DNA of 11,403 nucleotides, taken from the NCBI GenBank assembly GCA_003152795.1, contig PMBA01000160.1:16252-27654 (forward strand), in the 5' to 3' direction. Made by a program: the position numbers and the translations under genes. Position 1 is the first letter of the stretch; each line of letters begins with the position of its first letter. Source of the DNA: Acidobacteriaceae bacterium. Lineage in GTDB: Bacteria > Acidobacteriota > Terriglobia > Terriglobales > Acidobacteriaceae. The notes beneath the pieces are model-generated. The model made no database searches, was not told where the DNA came from, and saw only the letters and a list, made by a program, of their open reading frames with translations. Below are positions 1 through 6,548 of this stretch, one piece after another.

Positions 1-714
1 ACCGTGTCGCTGAACATTCCGGACTTCACGCGCTTTGCAAAAAGCCAGCGGCAACAGGTAATCGGGCAAGCGCTCGCCCTGCCCACCACCATGACGCTCT
101 ATTCGCTGATTGGAATCCTGGTGACGTCGGCGACGGTGGTGATTTACGGCACCGCAATCTGGGATCCGGTGCAATTGCTCAGCCGCTTTCATTCGCCCGT
201 GGCCGTGGTGATTTCGCTGCTGGCAATTCTGCTGGCGACGTTGAACGTGAATATTGGCGCCAATGTAGTTTCACCGGCGAATGATTTTTCGAACCTCTGG
301 CCGCGAAAGATTAGCTTCCGCACCGGAGGCATCATTACCTGCTTCATGGGAATCGCGCTGATGCCGTGGAAACTGCTGTCCAGCTATAGCACCTTCATCT
401 TCGGATGGCTCGGCGGTTACGCCGCCTTCCTCGGCCCGGTGGCGGGCATCATGATCTGCGACTACTTCGTGATCCGCCGGCGAGTGCTCGTAGTTGACGA
501 CCTCTATCTACGCAACGGCATCTACGAATATTCGCGCGGGTTCAATTGGCTGGCCGTCGTCGCGCTGGCGTTAGGAGCAGGCACGGCGCTGGTGGGATTG
601 GTCGTTCCTCCGCTGCGGGTGCTATACGACTATTCGTGGTTCGTCGGATTTGCGGTGGCGTTTGTGGCCTACTACGCGTTGATGAAAGTACAGCGCGAAT
701 CGGGGACGCTGTAG
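1..714 (+). CDS. NCS1-family nucleobase/hydantoin:cation symporter (5' truncated)
   Basis: This is the C-terminal half of an inner-membrane permease of the nucleobase:cation symporter-1 family, which imports allantoin, hydantoins, uracil or related rings using Na+ or H+. The frame is open from the first base, so the N-terminus lies outside the window; 237 codons are visible against roughly 480-500 residues in the family. The family-typical stretch SLNIPDFTRFAKSQRQQ is at the very start, followed by a helix starting at PTTMTLYS. The loop NIGANVVSPANDFSNLWP is followed by a GG-containing turn, and about six hydrophobic segments can be counted to the end. Its neighbour is a hydantoinase, which favours a hydantoin or dihydropyrimidine substrate; this is inferred from context. 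The gene is convergent with the VOC gene, 166 bp away. The family call is secure, the substrate is not. Confidence 0.9.
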   Translation, partial: TVSLNIPDFTRFAKSQRQQVIGQALALPTTMTLYSLIGILVTSATVVIYGTAIWDPVQLLSRFHSPVAVVISLLAILLATLNVNIGANVVSPANDFSNLWPRKISFRTGGIITCFMGIALMPWKLLSSYSTFIFGWLGGYAAFLGPVAGIMICDYFVIRRRVLVVDDLYLRNGIYEYSRGFNWLAVVALALGAGTALVGLVVPPLRVLYDYSWFVGFAVAFVAYYALMKVQRESGTL

Positions 715-880
715 AGCGTGCCAATGATCTGAACCAGCGCTGCTATGCCCTCGCCATCGTTCGGAAAAAGCTTCTGAAAGCCGAGCAGCCACAGTGCGGC
801 TTAGATGCCAACTACACCAGCGACCAGTTTGATACCGCGAGAGCGGGTCGCCGCAGGAACAATGTCGAAGGTCATCCCGG

Positions 881-1252
881 TCATTCCTGAAAGGTCACGC
901 ACACACCGTTGGGGTCGATGGCACCAAATTCTTTAGTGCCCCAAGGTTTGGTTTGCAGGGGACCGTTCGGATGTACTTTGCCGCCGTGTTCCTGGAATTC
1001 CGCATAGAGGGCCTCAATGCCTTTCACCGCGAGGCGAACCATGGTTTGGTCGCCGACCTTCCGGGCGAGCGCCTTGTCGCTCATGCCCGCGATGTGCAGA
1101 TAGGCGTCGCCGCGATTGATGCCGGCGTAGTTTGGTGGTGTGCTGTCGCGAAAAGTTTCCTTAAAGCCGCAAATCTCTGTCCACCACTTCAGCGACTCCG
1201 CGGTGTTAGCGGCGGGCAGAACGGGGATGGCGCCTGTGATGACCACTTCCAT
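881..1252 (-). CDS. VOC/glyoxalase-bleomycin resistance-like protein
   Basis: This is a 123-residue soluble protein of the vicinal oxygen chelate superfamily, which includes glyoxalase I, extradiol dioxygenases and bleomycin-binding proteins. The start MEVVITGAIPVLPAANTAESLKWW has the typical first beta strand and the helix carrying a WW pair. The C-terminal half has the beta-strand pattern ending in WGTKEFGAIDPNGVCVTFQE, which matches the 'WG.REF...DP.G..' signature of the bleomycin-resistance-like subgroup, so one domain of the dimeric fold is complete. It lies 33 bp downstream of the LLM oxidoreductase gene on the same strand and is probably co-transcribed with it. The ATG at 1252 has only a weak upstream purine run (GAG). 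Real substrate and metal dependence cannot be read from the sequence; resistance is only one possibility and is not favoured in this catabolic context. Confidence 0.85.
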   Translation of the reverse strand: MEVVITGAIPVLPAANTAESLKWWTEICGFKETFRDSTPPNYAGINRGDAYLHIAGMSDKALARKVGDQTMVRLAVKGIEALYAEFQEHGGKVHPNGPLQTKPWGTKEFGAIDPNGVCVTFQE

Positions 1253-1285
1253 AGGACGAATCTCAATTAAATCGGTTCGAATTAT

Positions 1286-2287
1286 CTATGCGTTCGCGCG
1301 AAAGGCCGGCAAGACATCCTTCTTGTACTTCTCCAGCGTGTCCTCTTCGTCCCCGCACATCAAATAGATGTTAAACTGCGTGACCCCTGCGCGAGCCAGC
1401 GCGCGAAGTTTCTCGACGTGCGCTTTGGCCGGACCAAGCAGACAGAATCGATCAATCACCTCATCGGAGACGAAGTCGGCATTGCTGCTGCCCACTTCGC
1501 AATGATGAAGGTAATCGTAATGCCCCTTGTCGCGAATATAAGAAGTCAGCGCAGGCGGGAGTTCCTCGGGCTTGTAGCGCGAAACCAGATCCACGACGTG
1601 GTTCGACACCAGGGCGGGGAACCAGCGCACTCGTTCGCGGCCCACTTTCAGATCATCCGACACCCAAACCGGCGCGGCTGCCATGACCTCGATCTTCCGC
1701 GGATCTCTGCCCGCGGCCTCGGCGCCCTTCTTGACGAACCCGACGCACCACGCGATCAAGTCGGGATCGGCGAACTGCAGGATGACGCCGTCGCCGATTC
1801 TGCCCGCGAGCTCAAGCACCTTGGGACCATATCCTGCAACCCACACCGGCGGAACGCCACCGGTCGCCCACGTGAGCCGCGCTTTTCGACCTTCGTATTC
1901 GATTTCATTTCCAGCGGTGAGGTCGCGGAAAGCCTTTACCGACTCCTCCAACTGCGCAACCGTGACCGGCTTCTTACCCAGCACTCGCCGCGAACTGTCG
2001 CCACGCCCGATGCCCAACTGCATGCGTCCACCCGAGATCAAATTCAGCGTCGCAAACAGGCTCGACGTCACCGTGATGTCGCGCGTCGCCGGATTCGTAA
2101 CGCAGGTGCCGAGGCGCATCTTCTTCGTGTTGGCCGCCATCAGCGTGAGCATGGGATAGGGTTCGAGCCAGAGGACGTGGGAATCGAAGATCCAGCCGTA
2201 GTCGAAGCCTGACGCTTCCGCCTGACGGGTGAGGTGGACGATGCGGTCGACTGTCATGTCGGGCTTGATGGTGATGCCGAAGTGCAT
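1286..2287 (-). CDS. LLM-class (luciferase-like) F420/flavin-dependent oxidoreductase
   Basis: This is a 333-residue TIM-barrel oxidoreductase of the bacterial luciferase-like superfamily, close to the 5,10-methylenetetrahydromethanopterin reductase-like group that uses F420 or FMN. The N-terminal strand MHFGITIKPDMTVDRIVHL, the segment GFDYGWIFDSHVLW, the motif MRLGTCVTNPATRDITVTSS and the phosphate-loop-like GGRMQLGIGRGDSSRR are characteristic. Length and architecture match a full family member. From memory, a subfamily with nearly this N-terminus (annotated as TIGR03842-type F420-dependent oxidoreductases) recurs next to hydantoinase and NCS1 genes; this should be verified. The ATG at 2287 is preceded by AAGGGAGA at a suitable distance, supporting this start. 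It is divergent from the hydantoinase gene and upstream of the VOC gene. The physiological substrate is unknown; redox chemistry on a hydantoin or dihydropyrimidine-related compound is speculation. Confidence 0.9.
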   Translation of the reverse strand: MHFGITIKPDMTVDRIVHLTRQAEASGFDYGWIFDSHVLWLEPYPMLTLMAANTKKMRLGTCVTNPATRDITVTSSLFATLNLISGGRMQLGIGRGDSSRRVLGKKPVTVAQLEESVKAFRDLTAGNEIEYEGRKARLTWATGGVPPVWVAGYGPKVLELAGRIGDGVILQFADPDLIAWCVGFVKKGAEAAGRDPRKIEVMAAAPVWVSDDLKVGRERVRWFPALVSNHVVDLVSRYKPEELPPALTSYIRDKGHYDYLHHCEVGSSNADFVSDEVIDRFCLLGPAKAHVEKLRALARAGVTQFNIYLMCGDEEDTLEKYKKDVLPAFRANA

Positions 2288-2334
2288 GTAGTCTCCCTTG
2301 GTTCTAGTAAGTCTAACGGCTGCCGGCGACAGCT

Positions 2335-2480
2335 TTAACCGCAGAGGACGCTGAGATCGCAGAGAAAAGCCTTAATGAATGCAAGCACAACTGCTTCAAC
2401 GAATTGAATTGAATGTCTCGGCCCCACTAGCAAATCCAAAACAAGATCTTCTCCGCGATCTCTGCGCACTCTGCGGTTAA
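2335..2480. repeat. Inverted repeat made of 9-bp CGCAGAG-type units
   Basis: Two 32-bp arms face each other at 2335-2366 and 2449-2480 and match at 28 of 32 positions when one is reverse-complemented. Each arm is itself built from about three 9-bp units of the type CGCAGAGGA / CGCTGAGAT / CGCAGAGAA. The arms enclose about 82 bp of AT-richer sequence. Placed between divergent genes, this could be a REP/MITE-like dispersed element. Similar CGCAGAG-rich palindromes are, from memory, common between genes in Acidobacteria and some other soil bacteria. No ORF of its own is seen. Confidence 0.7.
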
Positions 2481-2557
2481 GAGCCCTGCTCGGTGCTACT
2501 TAGTTTCGGGAGTTTAGCATAAAATCTGTACTTCGCCGCCGCGGAGACGGCACAATC

Positions 2558-3949
2558 ATGGGCTTTGACACCATCATCGTTAACGGCCGCGTTGCCACCG
2601 CAACCGACACTTACACTAGCGACGTCGCCATCAAGGATGGAAAGATTTCCGCCGTCGGCCAAAGCCTGCCACGAGAAAATGCGGCGAAGATCATCGATGC
2701 TGGGGGCAAATACGTATTTCCCGGCGGAATCGACGTGCACACCCATCTCGACATGCCGTTCGGCGGGACCACGAGCGCCGATGATTTCGAGACTGGCACG
2801 CGCGCCGCGGCTTTCGGCGGAACGACAACACTGATCGATTTCGCGATCCAGTACAAAGGTCAAACATTGCGAACGGCTTTCGATGCCTGGATGCAGAAGG
2901 CGTCCGGCAAAGCGGTTTGCGATTATGCGTTTCACTGCATCATCACCGATCTGGCGGACGCGCAGCTTGACGAGATGAACGCCCTGGTGCGCGAAGGTGT
3001 CACCAGCTTCAAGTTGTTTATGGCGTATCCGGGCGTTTTCATGCTCGACGATGCCAGCATTTTCAAAGCTCTGCGCGCCACATCGAAGAACGGCGGACTC
3101 GTCTGCATGCACGCCGAGAACGGCGGCGCGATTGACGTGATCGTGCAGCAGGCGCTGGCGGAAGGGAAGAAGGCGCCGAAGTATCACGCTCTGACTCGTC
3201 CCACAACGGCGGAAGCGGAAGCCGTTTCGCGAGCGATTGCCCTGGCGGAAATGGCTGGAGCACCGGTCTACATCGTTCATTTGAGCTGCAATGAAGCGCT
3301 GGAAAAAGTGCGAGAGGCCCGTGACCGCGGCCTGCCTGTTTACGCCGAGACCTGCCCGCAGTATCTGTATCTTTCGCTCGATAACTTCGACGCACCGGGG
3401 TTCGAAGGGGCCAAATATGTATTCACGCCTCCTCTGCGCGAGAAGTGGCATCAGGACAAATTGTGGAATGGATTAAAGGCCGATCATCTGCAGGTGGTAT
3501 CGACCGATCACTGCCCGTTCTGTTTCAAGGAGCAAAAAGAGCTGGGGCGCGACGATTTCACCAAGATCCCGAACGGCGGTCCTGGAATTGAGCACCGCAT
3601 GAGCCTGATTTATTCGGGCGGCGTTGGCGGGGGACGATTCAGCGTGAACCGTTTTGTGGAACTGGTTTCCACCACTCCCGCAAAGTTGTTTGGATTGTAT
3701 CCGCGCAAGGGCACGATCGCGGTGGGGAGTGACGCGGACCTCGTGATCTTCGATCCGAACCGCAAGCACACCATCAGCGCAAAGACGCACCACATGCGCG
3801 TCGATTATTCAATGTTCGAGGGAATTCAAGTAACGGGCATGCCCGACGCCGTGCTGTCGCGCGGCCGCGTTGTGGTGGAAGCGGATAAGTTTCTGGGGCG
3901 CGTGGGCGCGGGAGACTTTCTGAAGCGGGCGCTGTACACGCAGCCATAG
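2558..3949 (+). CDS. hydA: D-hydantoinase / dihydropyrimidinase
   Basis: This cytoplasmic binuclear-metal amidohydrolase hydrolyses the ring of 5,6-dihydrouracil/dihydrothymine or 5-substituted hydantoins to the N-carbamoyl amino acid. The 463-residue protein is full length for the family. All metal ligands are visible: H61 and H63 (GGIDVHTHL), the carbamylated lysine K152 (SFKLFMAY, with Y157 as the oxyanion-stabilising tyrosine), H185 (CMHAENG), H241 (IVHLSC) and D317 (VVSTDHCPF). The composite-domain ending GTIAVGSDADLVIFDP is also present. The ATG is preceded by GGAG (2543-2546) with 11 nt spacing; a loose -10-like TAAAAT lies at 2520-2525 without a clear -35. The transporter and oxidoreductase beside it support a ureide catabolic role. 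No carbamoylase/beta-ureidopropionase or dihydropyrimidine dehydrogenase is in the window, so hydantoin and pyrimidine use cannot be told apart. Confidence 0.95.
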   Translation: MGFDTIIVNGRVATATDTYTSDVAIKDGKISAVGQSLPRENAAKIIDAGGKYVFPGGIDVHTHLDMPFGGTTSADDFETGTRAAAFGGTTTLIDFAIQYKGQTLRTAFDAWMQKASGKAVCDYAFHCIITDLADAQLDEMNALVREGVTSFKLFMAYPGVFMLDDASIFKALRATSKNGGLVCMHAENGGAIDVIVQQALAEGKKAPKYHALTRPTTAEAEAVSRAIALAEMAGAPVYIVHLSCNEALEKVREARDRGLPVYAETCPQYLYLSLDNFDAPGFEGAKYVFTPPLREKWHQDKLWNGLKADHLQVVSTDHCPFCFKEQKELGRDDFTKIPNGGPGIEHRMSLIYSGGVGGGRFSVNRFVELVSTTPAKLFGLYPRKGTIAVGSDADLVIFDPNRKHTISAKTHHMRVDYSMFEGIQVTGMPDAVLSRGRVVVEADKFLGRVGAGDFLKRALYTQP

Positions 3950-4005
3950 GGTCGTGGACGTTGGAGCGACGGCGGGACTGCGTTGCAACCCGGCGAGGTG
4001 GTGTG

Positions 4006-4102
4006 ACCGGTTGAACGGTTACCGGTTTTGTGCCAGTGGATCGGTTGGGTCAGGCCCAGCGTGCAGCACCGGTTAACAAACCGGGGAAACAATGACAACC
4101 GG
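4006..4102. repeat. Cluster of ACCGGTT-type palindromic motifs
   Basis: ACCGGTT occurs at 4006-4012, 4021-4027 and 4068-4074, near-copies AACGGTT and ATCGGTT at 4014-4020 and 4040-4046, and the reverse-strand form AACCGG at 4079-4084 and 4097-4102. The third full copy and the first AACCGG make a perfect 6-bp hairpin (CCGGTT, loop AACA, AACCGG; 4069-4084). This may be a transcription-end structure, a protein-binding cluster or a decayed repeat; spacing is irregular. Confidence 0.5.
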
Positions 4103-4124
4103 CAAGATCTGGCGTTTCATTCGT

Positions 4125-4424
4125 TCACGTTACCGCGTTAGCCGAGGCAGTCGGGGCCGCGCCTTGTCCTTGAACAGCGCGACCACGCGGTTTTGCGCGC
4201 GGCGCTCGGAACGGGGCTGTTCCGGCAAGGTCGGCAATTAAATTAGGGCTTGGCAGCTTTGCGAGGCTCTGGGCCACCTGCTGCAATACCTGGTGGATGT
4301 CCGTGCGGGGCACCAGTCGCGTCAACTTCTCGTCTCCCTTGACAAACATTGCCTCACCACACAAGGCGGTCTCCACTTCGGGAAGTTCGTTTAGTTCGGT
4401 GCAACTGGTATGAGCGTCCCACAA
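4125..4424 (-). CDS. Doubtful small ORF, unknown product
   Basis: This is a 99-codon minus-strand frame with a TTG start, or about 74 codons from an internal ATG (GEAMFVKGDEK). I do not recognise it. The middle part, MFVKGDEKLTRLVPRTDIHQ and onward, has G/C-rich third codon positions and a plausible amphipathic helix (HQVLQQVAQSLAKL), which argues weakly for coding. The C-terminal 30 residues (rich in Ala, Pro, Arg and Gly) look like noise. The frame remains open about 20 codons upstream of the TTG. It could be a gene remnant, or chance. It overlaps nothing that is firmly coding. Confidence 0.22.
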   Translation of the reverse strand: MWDAHTSCTELNELPEVETALCGEAMFVKGDEKLTRLVPRTDIHQVLQQVAQSLAKLPSPNLIADLAGTAPFRAPRAKPRGRAVQGQGAAPTASANAVT

Positions 4425-4483
4425 GCCCCTTTCTGGATAGCGTGTGCCTGAATGCTCTCCGCAACATCCCCCGTTACGCGGGG

Positions 4484-4498
4484 TTTACCATTGGTAAA
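4484..4498. promoter_or_regulatory. Perfect 7-1-7 dyad before the ribosome binding site
   Basis: TTTACCA, one central T, then TGGTAAA form a perfect 15-bp inverted repeat that ends 15 bp before the ATG at 4514 and directly abuts the GAGAGGGA ribosome binding site. A CCCCG/CGGGG hairpin (4469-4483) touches it on the left. It could be an operator for a dimeric regulator or an mRNA structure controlling translation; the sequence cannot decide. Confidence 0.4.
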
Positions 4499-4513
4499 GT
4501 GAGAGGGAATGCC

Positions 4514-5596
4514 ATGCCCAAGATCCGTGTGCGACACCCATACTGGCATCTAGCGTTGGTCGCGGCTTTCGCTCTAGCCATCCCGGCTGCCAATGCCGCG
4601 CAGCAGGACAACCCGGCCGTAAACACCGCCTGCGCAAGTCTCGGTGTATACATTTTCGTCGGCGGGACGGGCGGTTTTGATGGCCTCGAAAACGGTGCCC
4701 AGTTCACCGAACTCCTCCAAACCGGCCACGTGGGGCTCTACGAGCATGCCAATGCCGTCGTCGCAGCCGAGCACCCGCCGAGCATCATCCAAGCGATCGA
4801 AAGCGTGTTCACGGGAACCGGGCCAGGGCAAGCTGAGCTCGGACAGGTCGGCGCGAACTACTTCACGCTTCCCCCAAGCTACGGTTACTACCAGGCTGTA
4901 TACATACAAAATGGTCTTCATCCCTCGGAAGCCAATGTGAACACGCCGTCCGATACTGCCCCTCCCGGACAATTGCGAAAGGATCTGAAGCTATGGCGAG
5001 AGTACGTGGATGCGGCCAGAACTGTCGGTATCGAAACCGTCGCTCCGATCGTGGGCCCCAATGATCCGAACGAACCAAAACTAGGAGATCACGTCTTTGC
5101 TACCAACCCCTACTACACGCTTGAGCGCGATGAGGCGCTTTATGGCAAAGCCATCGCCTTCGATGTTCCGCCCAACTTCTTTTTGACTGGCGGAAGCGGC
5201 CCCGGCTACCAGAAATTCATCGTGCAGGCCATCCAATGGGGCAGTGAACACGGCCTGCGCACTAACATGTTACTTTCTCCTTACCCCTGGCCCACCAACA
5301 CCAAAGGCAAGCCTGATACTTTCCGTGAATTCACCAACAATACCTTTAGTAGCGACACCCAGAAGTTTGTCAGCCAGTTGAGCCAGCTACAAGCCATTCC
5401 TTCAGAATGGTCGGTCGACAATTACGAAGACCCGTATGCGCACGATACCCCCGCTGTCTTGCCCGAAACCGTCCAAAACACGACGACTGCGGTTGGTCTT
5501 TGGTTGGCCGCAAATGCATCGGTTTATGTGAACAGGCCAGGCAATCAGGGCGTAATCTGCGGTCCACCGGCCTCATCGGATGGAAGCGAACGGTGA
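4514..5596 (+). CDS. Secreted protein of unknown function
   Basis: This is a 360-residue protein with a clear Sec signal peptide: basic start MPKIRVRHPYWH, hydrophobic core LALVAAFALAIPA, and likely signal peptidase cleavage after ANA (about residue 28). I do not recognise the family. Alternating strand-helix patterns (HVGLYEHANAV, GIETVAPIVGP, GLRTNMLLSPYPWP, SEWSVDNYEDP) and acidic residues at strand ends are compatible with a TIM-barrel glycosidase-like fold, but this is a guess without a catalytic motif. Two mature-protein cysteines (C40 and C349) sit near the two ends and may form a disulfide. The ATG at 4514 was chosen over the in-frame ATG at 4349 because it has a good ribosome binding site (GAGAGGGA, 4501-4508) and places the signal peptide at the N-terminus. 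It appears monocistronic and unrelated to its neighbours. Confidence 0.75.
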   Translation: MPKIRVRHPYWHLALVAAFALAIPAANAAQQDNPAVNTACASLGVYIFVGGTGGFDGLENGAQFTELLQTGHVGLYEHANAVVAAEHPPSIIQAIESVFTGTGPGQAELGQVGANYFTLPPSYGYYQAVYIQNGLHPSEANVNTPSDTAPPGQLRKDLKLWREYVDAARTVGIETVAPIVGPNDPNEPKLGDHVFATNPYYTLERDEALYGKAIAFDVPPNFFLTGGSGPGYQKFIVQAIQWGSEHGLRTNMLLSPYPWPTNTKGKPDTFREFTNNTFSSDTQKFVSQLSQLQAIPSEWSVDNYEDPYAHDTPAVLPETVQNTTTAVGLWLAANASVYVNRPGNQGVICGPPASSDGSER

Positions 5597-6041
5597 CACA
5601 GCAATCAATGGCAAAGCAGCCCCATTGGTAAAATATCAGCCACGATTACGAAACCATTTGGCCCACCCGCTTAAGGATGCTCGCGCTGTAGTTATTCAGT
5701 CACTCATGCGCTCGGGGCGTCGCTTCAGGGGGTCGGCAGAATTGATGCGAGCCCTGCCGCCTGTTGCCGACCGATATTTCGGCTGCGGCTTCGTCGTAGT
5801 ACCGATCTGTTGCAGCGTGCATTTGATCGCCATGTTGCTGATCGTCATCGGGAGCAGGTGGCGCTCCCAGTAAGCGACTTCCCGTTGCCAATCTTGCCAA
5901 CTTCCGCGAAGCCCGTTTGCGGATACCTTCCTGATATATCCCTCACGATCCTGCGCGTAGCGTCACACGCCCGTGTGATTCTCGACACTGCGCGACTGTT
6001 CGCTCATCACCGAGTATCTGACCTCCAGACTTTGAGGGCCT
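5597..6041. other. Intergenic stretch without a recognisable gene
   Basis: Short open frames exist here but none has protein-like composition or a convincing ribosome binding site. A 6-bp stem hairpin (GGGAGC/GCTCCC, 5850-5868) without a T-run could end the preceding transcript. The promoter of the Rieske operon should lie in the last 100-150 bp, but no good -35/-10 pair is visible. Confidence 0.5.
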
Positions 6042-6548
6042 ATGGCAGAAGACCACAAAGAACCTCCCGTTCAGCGTGACGGCGCCGCTTTGGATCGGCG
6101 CCGGTTCGTTAAGGTCGGTGCAACTTCTCTGGGCGTGGCTGGGCTGGGGGCGTGCATATTCGGATTCCGTTATCTCTCCCCGAACGTGCTCTATGAGCCC
6201 TCGCCAATCGTCAGTGTAGGCCGACCCGAGCGATACAGCGTTGGCTCGGTTACCCTCGACCCCCGCTTCGGCATTTTCGTGGTGCGAGCTCAGGAAGGTT
6301 TTTATGCGTTGAGTGCGGTGTGTACACACCTTGGGTGCCTCACGACCTGGAAGGCGGATGCGGGAGTAATCGCGTGTCCTTGTCACGGCAGTACTTTTCG
6401 GCGCGACGGAACCACGCTGGCTGGTCCTGCTCCAAAGCCTTTGCCGTGGTTGAAGGTGTGGGTCGGCGACGACGGTTTTCTGATGGTGGACCGGTCAACG
6501 ACCCTGCCACCCGGTTCCGAGTACATCCAGGTGGAAGCGCATGGCTAG
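6042..6548 (+). CDS. Rieske iron-sulfur protein of a bc/b6f-type complex
   Basis: This is the 168-residue [2Fe-2S] subunit that accepts the first electron from quinol in a Rieske/cytochrome b complex. The cluster ligands are complete: C94 and H96 in CTHLGC, C112 and H115 in CPCHGS, with C99 and C114 placed for the usual disulfide. The N-terminus has a twin-arginine-like motif (DRRRFVK, residues 18-24) followed by one hydrophobic anchor (about 27-44), as expected for Tat-exported, membrane-anchored Rieske proteins. The downstream GPAPKPLPWLKVWV is the typical Pro-rich loop region. It is the first gene of the respiratory operon, and its stop overlaps the cytochrome b start by 8 nt. GAGGG lies just before the ATG. 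It could be called petC or qcrA; the length and compact cluster domain resemble b6f-type or Gram-positive-type proteins more than mitochondrial ones. Confidence 0.95.
   Translation: MAEDHKEPPVQRDGAALDRRRFVKVGATSLGVAGLGACIFGFRYLSPNVLYEPSPIVSVGRPERYSVGSVTLDPRFGIFVVRAQEGFYALSAVCTHLGCLTTWKADAGVIACPCHGSTFRRDGTTLAGPAPKPLPWLKVWVGDDGFLMVDRSTTLPPGSEYIQVEAHG

Larger units (their letters stand above)
3950..4513. other. Gene-poor stretch after the hydantoinase
   Basis: These 564 bp hold no firmly supported gene. Seen here are the ACCGGTT-type motif cluster (4006-4102), one doubtful minus-strand ORF (4125-4424), a short CCCCG/CGGGG hairpin at 4469-4483, and the dyad before the next gene (4484-4498). No T-run terminator was found after the hydantoinase stop. 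Confidence 0.6.

Noticed and set aside
1418..2212. Plus-strand frame (264 codons) opposite the LLM oxidoreductase
   Set aside because: Antisense shadow of a clear family member; Arg/His-rich with no domain pattern.
2520..2525. TAAAAT as the -10 box of the hydantoinase promoter
   Set aside because: No acceptable -35 hexamer at 16-18 bp; kept only as a remark in the hydantoinase entry.
2477..3451. Long minus-strand frame (324 codons) opposite the hydantoinase
   Set aside because: It is antisense to a gene with complete catalytic residues and has a Cys/Arg/His-rich composition typical of a shadow frame.
4349..4513. Longer start for the secreted protein (ATG at 4349)
   Set aside because: It would place 55 non-signal residues before a clean signal peptide; the ATG at 4514 has the better ribosome binding site.
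5580..5873. Plus-strand frame of 97 codons after the secreted protein
   Set aside because: Overlaps the preceding gene's end, has no ribosome binding site and no family-like pattern, although its end is somewhat hydrophobic.
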